Assembly (NCBI GenBank): GCA_028823855.1
Contig: JAPPFL010000079.1
Span: 20,925-84,924, forward strand
DNA length: 64,000 bases
Direction of reading: 5' to 3'
Source: Albidovulum sp.
GTDB taxonomy: Bacteria; Pseudomonadota; Alphaproteobacteria; Rhodobacterales; Rhodobacteraceae
The notes below the pieces were generated by a model. The model was not told where the DNA came from. It was given only the letters and a program-made list of their open reading frames with translations, and made no database searches. The translations under genes were made by a program, and so were the position numbers. This document shows, piece after piece, positions 57,054 to 64,000 of the stretch. How positions within the stretch are numbered: position 1 is the first letter of the stretch; the number at the start of each line of letters is the position of its first letter.

Positions 57054-58096
57054 TGGGTATCCTGCAGTTCGATCTGCACCTTGACAGTATTTGGAGGCAA
57101 GCTGCGCGCAAAGTCGAACGCCTGAACGCTTTCCGAGAAGCCGTATAGATCGGTTATCAGCCGATCGGCGTTTATCTTGCCCGATGCCAGCATAGACACT
57201 GCTTGCGGGTAGACGTGGGCGTAGCGGAAGACGTGCTCGACCCGAGCCTCTTTGACTTGCGCGGCCAGCACGTCGTACGCGATGGGCGAACCGGGCATCC
57301 CTATCAGTACGACAGTTCCGCCGGGGCAGAGGTGGTCGAAGACCTCCGACGCGGCCTTCGCATTGCCGGAAGCTTCGAAAACAACGTCCGCGCCCCAGTC
57401 GTCGGTTTCGCGCCGGACAATTTCGGCGAGTGCCTCTCGGCGCGCATTGACCGGCAGGACGGGGCCGAGTTCAGCGGCCAATTCAAGCTTGGGATCCTGT
57501 ATATCGCTCGCGATTACCCGGCTGCATCCGGCGGCGAGAGCCGCCAGCACGGTGACCAGCCCGATAGTGCCGGCTCCAACGACGACTGCCGTTGCTCCCG
57601 GAAAGATTTGTGCCTTCGTAGCTGCGTGTACGCCGACCGCCAAGGGTTCAACCATGGCGCCGGCGGCATAGGACACGCTGGCCGGAAGCCGAAACGTGAA
57701 TTCCGCGGGATGCACGACGGTTGGCCGCAATACGCCGTGCACAGGCGGAGTTGCCCAGAACCGTACGGACGGATCGAGATTGTACTTGCCCAGGCGCGCG
57801 GCTCGGCTCCTGGGATCCGGAATCCCCGGCTCCATGCATACCCTGTCGCCCGTGGCGAGAGAGGTGACCGCCGAGCCGACTTCAACAATTTCGCCCGAAG
57901 CCTCGTGGCCCAGGACCATGGGCTCCTTGACGATAAATGGGCCGATTCCGCCGTGAACATAGTAATGAATGTCGCTGCCGCACACTCCAACCCGCCTGAG
58001 CGCAACGCGCACGTCATGCGGACCAAGATGTTCTTCGATGGCGATGTCTCGCAGCGCGAGTTCGCCCTTGCGCTCAAGGACCAACGCTTCCATCAC
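57050..58096 (-). CDS. Xylitol/sorbitol dehydrogenase-like MDR
   Basis: A 348-residue medium-chain dehydrogenase that oxidises a polyol to a ketose with [33 protein letters not shown] supplies the catalytic-zinc Cys, His and Glu. The structural-zinc lobe, normally four cysteines, reads [20 protein letters not shown] and so binds no zinc, a feature shared with a group of alphaproteobacterial xylitol dehydrogenases. [20 protein letters not shown] and [20 protein letters not shown] (NAD site) follow. It is last in the minus-strand order xylulokinase, ATPase, permease, binding protein, MDR. A xylitol or D-arabitol to xylulose reaction would feed the kinase. Confidence 0.9.
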   Translation of the reverse strand: MMEALVLERKGELALRDIAIEEHLGPHDVRVALRRVGVCGSDIHYYVHGGIGPFIVKEPMVLGHEASGEIVEVGSAVTSLATGDRVCMEPGIPDPRSRAARLGKYNLDPSVRFWATPPVHGVLRPTVVHPAEFTFRLPASVSYAAGAMVEPLAVGVHAATKAQIFPGATAVVVGAGTIGLVTVLAALAAGCSRVIASDIQDPKLELAAELGPVLPVNARREALAEIVRRETDDWGADVVFEASGNAKAASEVFDHLCPGGTVVLIGMPGSPIAYDVLAAQVKEARVEHVFRYAHVYPQAVSMLASGKINADRLITDLYGFSESVQAFDFARSLPPNTVKVQIELQDTH

Positions 58097-58174
58097 ATAG
58101 TCTCCGGCTATCGTAAGAACGCGGCCGACTCGAGGCCGGCCGCGCGGTAGTTATTCAGATAGGCGATATCGCGC

Positions 58175-59155
58175 TTAGCGGCCCATTTTCGGCCTAGAAT
58201 ACCGGTTGGCGTATTCGATGATTTCTTCCGCGTCGGTCCAGCGGTCGACCATTACGAATGATCCTCCCCAAACCAACGGGACTTCCTCGCCCTTGCTATG
58301 AGCAACAAACGCGTCCGCAACCGCAACGCCGCTGTCGTCGATCGGGCGCAACACGGATGCCGTGAGCCAGCCTTCCTTCATAGCGACGATTTCATCGCCC
58401 GTTCCGCCAAATCCCATCGTGGCGATTTCTTCCGATTTGCCCATTTGACGAACGACCTGGGCGGCTCCGAGCCCGATCGTGGTGGACATGCCGTAGATCA
58501 GGTTGATGTCCGGATGCGCCGCTAGCATGTTCTGGGCGGCGTCATAGGCCTTGGCGCGGTCGAAGTCGGTATAGGGTCCCATGACGACTTCGATGTCCGG
58601 GTAGTTTTCCACAACGCTCAGGAAGCCGCCGCCGCGCTCGTCGCTAACAACTCCGGGCGCTCCGCGAAGAATAAGGATCTTGCCCTTGCCGCCGAGATGG
58701 TCGGCCGCCCATTCGCCCGACTTGACGCCGCCGGGAAAGTGACTGAATGCGATGTAGCTCATCGCTCGCGCCGCCTCGTCCTCGTGCGGCGTAGAGAAAT
58801 TGTAGACGACCGTTGGAATTCCGGCCTGCTTTAGCTTGCGCAAAGCAGGTATCGCCGCCTCGAACTCTGTCGGGCCGAGGAAAACGTAGTCCACCCCGCG
58901 CGCAATGACGGTTTCAACCTGAGCCAACTGGCCGGCGTGGTCAACATGGCTTGCCACGGCGAGCGCTTGCACCTCGAATTCAACGCCAAGCTCTTCCAGA
59001 CGACCCTGCATCGCCCAAAATACGCGTTCCCATGCGTCGGATATATCGAATGACGGCGAAAGATATGCGATGCGCATCGACTCGGCTTTCGCCGGTGACG
59101 AGAACGCGAAAGCGGCAACTGCGGCCGCCGCAAGAAAAGATCGACGTAAGATCAT
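58175..59155 (-). CDS. Sugar ABC transporter substrate-binding protein (RbsB type)
   Basis: A 326-residue periplasmic binding protein of the type 1 fold used by ribose/xylose-class importers. A signal peptide of about 24 residues ends PAKA-ES. MRIAYLSPSFDISDAWERVFWAM opens the first lobe, VIARGVDYVFLGPTEFEAAIPAL is the typical second segment, and ILRGAPGVVSDERGGGF continues. The C-terminal lobe includes GMSTTIGLGAAQVVRQMGK. AGGAGGAA sits before the ATG. It lies between the permease (18 bases upstream) and the MDR gene (78 bases downstream). Confidence 0.9.
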   Translation of the reverse strand: MILRRSFLAAAAVAAFAFSSPAKAESMRIAYLSPSFDISDAWERVFWAMQGRLEELGVEFEVQALAVASHVDHAGQLAQVETVIARGVDYVFLGPTEFEAAIPALRKLKQAGIPTVVYNFSTPHEDEAARAMSYIAFSHFPGGVKSGEWAADHLGGKGKILILRGAPGVVSDERGGGFLSVVENYPDIEVVMGPYTDFDRAKAYDAAQNMLAAHPDINLIYGMSTTIGLGAAQVVRQMGKSEEIATMGFGGTGDEIVAMKEGWLTASVLRPIDDSGVAVADAFVAHSKGEEVPLVWGGSFVMVDRWTDAEEIIEYANRYSRPKMGR

Positions 59156-59173
59156 TTTGGTAGTTCCTCCTGA

Positions 59174-60220
59174 TTAATGACTTGGCCCGTCGGCCGGATT
59201 GTTGGCGGCTGCGCCCTTTGGCGCGCGCCGCAGGAAATGCGCTAGCAAAGGAATTCGTTGCTCGCGCAAATTGCTGATGGCAACCGCTATGAGGACGATA
59301 CAGCCCATGACTACCAGCTGCCAGAAGAAGTCGACGCCCGCTATGATCAAAGCGTTGTTCATCATGGAAAGCAGTAACGCTCCCATAACGGTGCCGTAGA
59401 TTGTCCCGCGACCGCCAAACAGGCTAGTTCCGCCGATGATGACCGCCGAGATGACATGAATCTCCATGGCGGTTCCGATTGTCGCCTGGGTCGAATCGAT
59501 CCTGGTCATCATGATAAGCCCGCCGAGCGCCGTGAACATGCCCATGAGCACGTATACCATGACCTCAATGCGATTTACCGGTACGCCGGCAAGGCGCGCG
59601 GCCTCCCTGTTGCCGCCGATTGCCTTTACGTAGAGGCCGAAGCGGGTACGGTTGAACAGCCATGCTCCGAAGGCGGCTGCGGCAAAGGAAATGATTACCG
59701 GAACCGGTATTCCGGCAATGTCGCCCTGGCCGATATAGGTTAGCGAAACTGGGAGACCGAAATGCATTTCCCCGGCCGAATGCACGAGGGCAAGACCGCG
59801 CAGGCCCGCCATGAAACCGAGCGTTGCGATAAACGGCGGAATCTTGACATAGGCGACGAAACCGCCAATCAGGCAGCCGATGAATGCGCCGAGCGCAAAC
59901 ATGAACACCACTCCCAAAAACGGGTTCAATCCGCCCTTGATCAGTCCGAAAGCGACAACGGTAATGAATGCGACCGCCGACCCGACGGAAAGATCGATGC
60001 CTGCGCTCGTGATCACGAAAGTCATGCCCACGGCGATAACGATGATGAACGATGCCTGGGTCAGGATATTGATCAGATTTGCGAGCGTGCCGAATCGGGG
60101 ATTTATCGCAATGAATAGGATAGCCAAGACAATGATGACCGCAGTGAGACCGATTCCTTGAAATAGCCAGCGCCGGTCAGCGTGCCCGATAGTGCGTTCC
60201 GATTCCACAGTTGCGTTCAT
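59174..60220 (-). CDS. Sugar ABC transporter permease (RbsC type)
   Basis: A 348-residue permease with about ten hydrophobic segments. NINILTQ-like NLINILTQASFIIVIAVGMTFVITSAGIDLSVGS is the RbsC hallmark, and GNREAARLAGVPVNRIEVMVYVLMG and GTSLFGGRGTIYGTVMGALLLSMM are also class-typical. It starts 4 bases after the ATPase stop and is followed after 18 bases by the binding protein. Confidence 0.93.
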   Translation of the reverse strand: MNATVESERTIGHADRRWLFQGIGLTAVIIVLAILFIAINPRFGTLANLINILTQASFIIVIAVGMTFVITSAGIDLSVGSAVAFITVVAFGLIKGGLNPFLGVVFMFALGAFIGCLIGGFVAYVKIPPFIATLGFMAGLRGLALVHSAGEMHFGLPVSLTYIGQGDIAGIPVPVIISFAAAAFGAWLFNRTRFGLYVKAIGGNREAARLAGVPVNRIEVMVYVLMGMFTALGGLIMMTRIDSTQATIGTAMEIHVISAVIIGGTSLFGGRGTIYGTVMGALLLSMMNNALIIAGVDFFWQLVVMGCIVLIAVAISNLREQRIPLLAHFLRRAPKGAAANNPADGPSH

Positions 60221-60224
60221 GGGA

Positions 60225-61010
60225 TTAGTTGCCTTGATCCGACTTGCCCAAGGTGATCAGCCTGACAACGTCGTAGCGGGTAGTCGCCTGGGCGTTTACC
60301 AGCCCGACAAGCCGCCCGTTTTTCATAACGGCGATGCGGTCGGCAAGCTGAAACACATGCTCCAGATTATGAGTAATGACGATGACGCTGATACCGCGTT
60401 GGCTCATGGTTCGAACAAGATCCAGGACCCTGCGCCCCTCCTCGACGCCAAGCGCTGCCATGGGCTCATCCATGATAATTAGTCGAACATCCTGCAGCAG
60501 CAACCGGCTGATCGCTACGGTCTGCCGCTGGCCGCCGGAAAGTCCGACAACGGGGTCGTTAAGCCGCGGCAGCGATATCCCGAATCCCGAAAGCAGTTCG
60601 ATCGTTCGTTCCCGCATTTTCGTTTGGTCAAGCTGCGGGATGCAGTTCATGAGCTTGGTGGTCAGTTCTCGCCCGAGAAAGACATTTTCCGGAACGTTGA
60701 GCGTATCCACCAGTCCGAGGCCCTGATGCAGGCAGCCGATCCCGGCAACGCTGGCGTCGCGCGGCGTGTTTAGCTGGCGCGCGACGCCGTCAATCAAAAT
60801 TTGTCCGCTGTCCGGCGGCTGAGCGCCTGCGATGGCCTTGACCAGCGTCGATTTTCCGGCGCCGTTGTCTCCCACCAGCGCGAGGATTTCCCCTTCGAAC
60901 ACTTCAAGAGAAACGTCGTCGACGGCCTTTAGGCCGCCAAAGCTCTTACTAAGCCGTTCAACGACTAAAACTCTGGCGGGCCTCGCGTCGGTCCGAGTGT
61001 CAGACTTCAT
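60225..61010 (-). CDS. Sugar ABC transporter ATPase (single-domain RbsA/FrcA type)
   Basis: A 261-residue ATPase with one nucleotide-binding domain: Walker A GDNGAGKST, signature LSGGQRQTVAISRLL, Walker B LIIMDEPMAAL and switch His in VITHNLEHV. Ribose-type importers usually have a two-domain RbsA of about 500 residues; this half-size form resembles FrcA and would work as a homodimer. It directly precedes the permease gene (4 bases). Confidence 0.92.
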   Translation of the reverse strand: MKSDTRTDARPARVLVVERLSKSFGGLKAVDDVSLEVFEGEILALVGDNGAGKSTLVKAIAGAQPPDSGQILIDGVARQLNTPRDASVAGIGCLHQGLGLVDTLNVPENVFLGRELTTKLMNCIPQLDQTKMRERTIELLSGFGISLPRLNDPVVGLSGGQRQTVAISRLLLQDVRLIIMDEPMAALGVEEGRRVLDLVRTMSQRGISVIVITHNLEHVFQLADRIAVMKNGRLVGLVNAQATTRYDVVRLITLGKSDQGN

Positions 61011-61327
61011 TTCGACATCCGTCGGATTCGATCAATTTCGCACTCCCCCGTTCCAGAGTCCCGCAAAAACTTTAGGGCCCGGGAAAAGCCTCTTGCGGAA
61101 AGGATTCATAGCGCCTGCGACTGTCGTCGACCGGATTTTCACGGTCTATGTGCGGACCTAGCAAATCGCCTCCCCGCCGCCGGAGGAGCTTCCTTATCCG
61201 CATGATGCCGGGGATTCAACATCAAATCGGAGGCAATTCAGTCGCGCCTCCGGGCGAAAGCAGGGTCGAGGATGCCGGCATTGCATTCCGGTAGCCGAAG
61301 GAACTCTGCGTCGGCGCGTTTTCCTTC
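61011..61327. other. Intergenic, no gene recognised
   Basis: About 320 bases between the xylulokinase and ATPase genes, same strand. It could hold a separate promoter for the importer genes; no certain signal was seen. Confidence 0.4.
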
Positions 61328-62806
61328 CTAGAGAATTGGTCCAGAACCGGTCGCGTCCTGCCGAGCCTGACTGTCGAGAGCGTATCTCCGCACGAAATTT
61401 TCGTAGGACAAGGCGTAAGCGTCGGCCAAGCTTGGATCGGGCGAAACCACCGAATCAACTTCCGGCTTCGAAAGTATAGTCTTCAAATCCGCACGGCCAC
61501 TCGCGGCCATGGCCAGCCGCGCGGCGCCGAATGCCGCTCCGTAGTCGCCTTTTTGGGACACGAGATAGCGAATTCCGGTTATATCGGCGATAATCTGCAG
61601 CCATTGCTTCGACCGGGCGCCGCCTCCGACGGCATAGGCCTCCTCAAATTCCGTACCTGCCTCGCTTAGTGCAACGAAACAGTCCTGAAGAGCATGGCCG
61701 ACTCCCTCAAGAACCGCCTGTATTAAGTCGGTCGCGCTCGTGTCGATTGTTACGCCGGTGAGCATGGCCTGCGCGGCGGGGTCGTTATAGGGTGTTCTAA
61801 CTCCCGACAGGTAGGGCAGGAAGCAGACATTGGACGGCCGTTCGATTTTATCGGGTAGCATGGCGAGCAGACGATCTACGGGCAGCCCAAGAATCGAGGC
61901 GAGCCAATCGATGCAGTTGGCCGCCGACAAAATTACGCCCATCTGGTGCCAGGTGCGAGGAAGCGCGTGGCAGAATGTATGGACGGCCTTGCCCGCGCTG
62001 GGTCTGAAGCTGCCGGCGGGAGCGAACACGACTCCCGAAGTTCCCAGGCTAAGGAAGGCTCCATCGCTTGCGATTCCCATGCCGCACGCGGCGGCCGCAT
62101 TGTCGCCCGCCCCTCCGGCGACCAAAACGCCTTTCCGGAATCCCCATCGCTGGCGGTGCGCAACTCTGATTCGTCCCGTAGCCTCCGTGCCTTCGCACAG
62201 TCGCGGCATGCGGGAGGCATCGAGGCTGCACGCGGAAAGCAATTCCTCCGACCATCGGCGGCGGCCGACGTCCAGCCAGAGCGTACCTGACGCGTCGGAC
62301 ATGTCGGAAGCAAATTCGCCGGAAAGCCAAAGGCGCACGTAATCCTTGGGAAGCAACACTTTGCTGATCCGATCAAATATTTCCGGTTCTCTTTTTGACA
62401 TCCAAAGCAGCTTCGGAGCCGTGAAACCCGCCATCACCAGGTTCCCGGCTATGCCCCTGAAGTCGGCTTTTGAATCAAGTTCAGCGCATTCCAATGCCGA
62501 CCTGCCGTCATTCCACATGATGCACGGTCGCAGCACGTGATCCGCCGCGTCGAGACATACGGCGCCGTGCATATGGCCGGAAAGCCCGATTCCCTCTACT
62601 GCGCCGAGCGCGTCGGGAAATTCGCTCTTTATCTGGTCAAGCGCCCTTTCAATTGCGGTAATCCACTCGGCGGGATGCTGCTCCGAGATCGGAGGATCGG
62701 AAATGCTTCCCGAAACGGGCGATATCGCCTCCGCCTTTATGCGCTGCTCGTCGTCAATTACGATGACTTTCACTCCCGATGTTCCAAGATCGATGCCTAA
62801 GTGCAT
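61328..62806 (-). CDS. xylB: Xylulokinase
   Basis: About 492 residues of the FGGY kinase family; phosphorylates D-xylulose to xylulose 5-phosphate. GIDLGTSGVKVIVIDDE is the first phosphate-binding loop, LSGHMHGAVCLD is the xylulokinase-typical GQMHG region, and ILRP-like VLRPCIMWNDGRS follows. GTLWLDVGRRRWS, GAGDNAAAACGMG (catalytic Asp in GGAGDN) and YAVGGGARSKQWLQIIADI with the second FGGY motif are present. Two ATGs lie close together; 62806 has GAGGAG eight bases upstream and is preferred over 62812. It heads the pentitol module and would receive xylulose from the MDR enzyme. Confidence 0.94.
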   Translation of the reverse strand: MHLGIDLGTSGVKVIVIDDEQRIKAEAISPVSGSISDPPISEQHPAEWITAIERALDQIKSEFPDALGAVEGIGLSGHMHGAVCLDAADHVLRPCIMWNDGRSALECAELDSKADFRGIAGNLVMAGFTAPKLLWMSKREPEIFDRISKVLLPKDYVRLWLSGEFASDMSDASGTLWLDVGRRRWSEELLSACSLDASRMPRLCEGTEATGRIRVAHRQRWGFRKGVLVAGGAGDNAAAACGMGIASDGAFLSLGTSGVVFAPAGSFRPSAGKAVHTFCHALPRTWHQMGVILSAANCIDWLASILGLPVDRLLAMLPDKIERPSNVCFLPYLSGVRTPYNDPAAQAMLTGVTIDTSATDLIQAVLEGVGHALQDCFVALSEAGTEFEEAYAVGGGARSKQWLQIIADITGIRYLVSQKGDYGAAFGAARLAMAASGRADLKTILSKPEVDSVVSPDPSLADAYALSYENFVRRYALDSQARQDATGSGPIL

Positions 62807-63109
62807 GTGCATACTCCTCGTTTCCCGCGCCCTGCCTCGCCTGCTCGAATACCGATGGATCGCCGGCATTTCCGATATACCAGGTTTCGCAACATGAAAT
62901 TCGCCTGAAATGCGCCGGAATAGAAGAGTAAATCTAAGCGTTCTGCAAGAAGGGAATGAGAGAAGCTTCGAGTTGAGGGTTCGGGCTCTGCCGCTCGAAA
63001 GAGCCATTCAAATTTTGATTCGTGAAATCGATCCTGCGGTCGACTCCCGCTCTGGCGACGCTAAAGAGAAGAATCGAGACAGTTGAGGCGCGCGGCAGCG
63101 GTGACCGCT
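62807..63109. other. Intergenic upstream of xylB
   Basis: About 300 bases between xylB and the decayed plus-strand dehydrogenase. It should hold the promoter of the xylB operon; I see no sure box or operator. The start of the decayed dehydrogenase may lie in the last part. Confidence 0.35.
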
Positions 63110-63577
63110 GCTATCGGCATGGAGAATCGGCTCGACTATCTTCGAATAGCCCATGGTTTTGGGACACTCGGCGTCTATCGCCGTAGCGCAAATCGGTCCA
63201 AACGCGACCGGTTGGCGCGCCGGAGACTGCGTTTGCATGGAACCGGGAGCGCTCGATTTGCGCTCCTTCCCGTCGAATCTCGAATTCCGCGGTTTCGATC
63301 CGGATAAACGGTTCCTGGCGACGTTTCCGGCCCCGGGAGGTAGTGGTTTCCGCCCTTTTATCTATCGGTATTCGGGCAAAGTTAAATTCGCCGATGGCGC
63401 GATTGCCGGTCTCTTCGCTATACGCATGCAGGAATTGGCGATGGCGTCTCCTAGGTCCGTAGGCGCTGAATTCGCTATTGGGGCAGGGCCGGCCGGTGCG
63501 GCGACCGCGCTCGCCGCGGCGGCGATAGGCCGCTCTAGTGTCTTTATCTCCGACCCGGTAGACGAATCGACGGCATA
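63110..63577 (+). pseudogene. Xylitol/sorbitol dehydrogenase-like MDR, decayed copy
   Basis: From about 63153 the frame gives MVLGHSASIAVAQIGPNATGWRAGDCVCMEPGALDLRS, then LEFRGFDPDKRFLATFPAPGG, KVKFADGAIAGLFAIRMQEL and GAGPAGAATALAAAAIGRSSVFISDP. These align with the intact MDR at 57050-58096 ([77 protein letters not shown]). The catalytic GHE reads GHS. The N-terminal catalytic part is out of frame, and a stop at 63577 removes the C-terminal half. Confidence 0.75.
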
Positions 63578-64000
63578 GTTGGCGGCAAACAGAAAATTTG
63601 CACCAGGTCGATGTAGGCGAGATGGGCGTCACCAGCGTTCTACGGCTTGATTGAAGTAGGACCGAGTGCCGAATCGCGCGGCTTGATGGAAGGCGCGCGC
63701 GAGGTCCGGATTGCGTACATCAAGACGAAGCCCTTCGAGCGTTCCGCCGAACGCAATGGGCCTATTCGGCTTGGACCTTGGCGCCGCGTTGCGGGCTAGC
63801 GGGCAATCGCGGATTTCCTCCGAAACTCAGGCTCTCGCCAAATCCAGCGCGATGCCGCCGGTCCAACGTCGCAGCTATTCGCCTTTAGATTCGGTTTTCG
63901 CACGAACGTCGCCAAGCTACTATCCCTGGATGGAGATAATTATCACCTTAGAGTTTGACCTAGAATGTGGATGGCCTCCCCAGATATGGTGTTTCCGTGT
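63578..64000. other. Window end, no gene recognised
   Basis: About 420 bases after the decayed dehydrogenase. The rest of its C-terminal domain is not recognisable. The last 100 bases are AT-rich with no identifiable gene start. Confidence 0.35.

Noticed and set aside
57203..58150. A 315-codon plus-strand stretch opposite the xylitol dehydrogenase
   Set aside because: Antisense shadow of the intact MDR gene.
1..64000. CRISPR arrays, rRNA or prophage modules
   Set aside because: No regularly spaced direct repeats, no rRNA signature stretches, and no capsid, terminase or tail genes were seen.

Overview
The window looks like part of the chromosome of a heterotrophic, probably host-associated or genome-eroding alphaproteobacterium. 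This is inferred from protein style, not from a marker gene: many ABC and tripartite tricarboxylate (TTT) importers, CaiB/enoyl-CoA hydratase modules, MtnK/MtnA, and a lysine/arginine-rich style of intergenic decay. No rRNA, tRNA, CRISPR array or intact prophage was seen. A striking fraction of the sequence is dead genes: remnants of five different transposase families (IS110, a DUF4338/DruA-like element, IS1595/ISXO2, IS630, ISAs1) plus decayed metabolic genes (transketolase, LysR, TctA, malonyl-CoA decarboxylase, malonyl-CoA synthetase, fumarylacetoacetase-family, homoprotocatechuate dioxygenase-like, xylitol dehydrogenase).

Layout. 0-1.7 kb: IS110 and DUF4338 remnants. 1.9-15.3 kb: single genes and short units for general metabolism (EamA exporter, mtnK-mtnA methionine salvage pair, SHMT-like PLP enzyme, amidase, YtcJ-like amidohydrolase, an RNase H-like DUF protein, a quinone-reductase-like MDR). 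15.5-21.3 kb: ISXO2 remnant, then an intact carbohydrate ABC importer (binding protein, two permeases, ATPase), followed by a transketolase pseudogene. 23.4-30.3 kb: truncated LysR joined to a broken tctA, two intact genes (enolase-superfamily enzyme, extended SDR), then decayed matA and matB for malonate use. 30.6-37.0 kb: a secreted unknown protein, IS630 remnant, and an intact Fe3+/polyamine-type ABC importer.

37.8-51.6 kb is the most interesting region. On the minus strand lie a RidA protein, CaiB-like CoA transferase, enoyl-CoA hydratase, methylmalonyl-CoA-epimerase-like VOC protein, TctA-TctB-TctC importer, a protein made of three RidA domains, and an ACMSD-type amidohydrolase. Divergent from the amidohydrolase is a second three-domain RidA protein. 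Beyond it lie a frameshifted FAH-family gene and a broken extradiol dioxygenase gene. RidA proteins normally form homotrimers, so each triple-domain chain may be a covalent pseudo-trimer. Together the set suggests uptake and degradation of a carboxylated, possibly amino-substituted, compound through an enamine/imine stage.

52-56 kb: restriction-nuclease-like remnant, VapC-like PIN protein, intact aromatic amino acid decarboxylase-type enzyme, ISAs1 remnant. 56.3-63.6 kb: a polyol/pentitol module (SDR, convergent xylitol-dehydrogenase-like MDR, binding protein, permease, ATPase, xylulokinase), bounded at its far end by a decayed second copy of the MDR gene.
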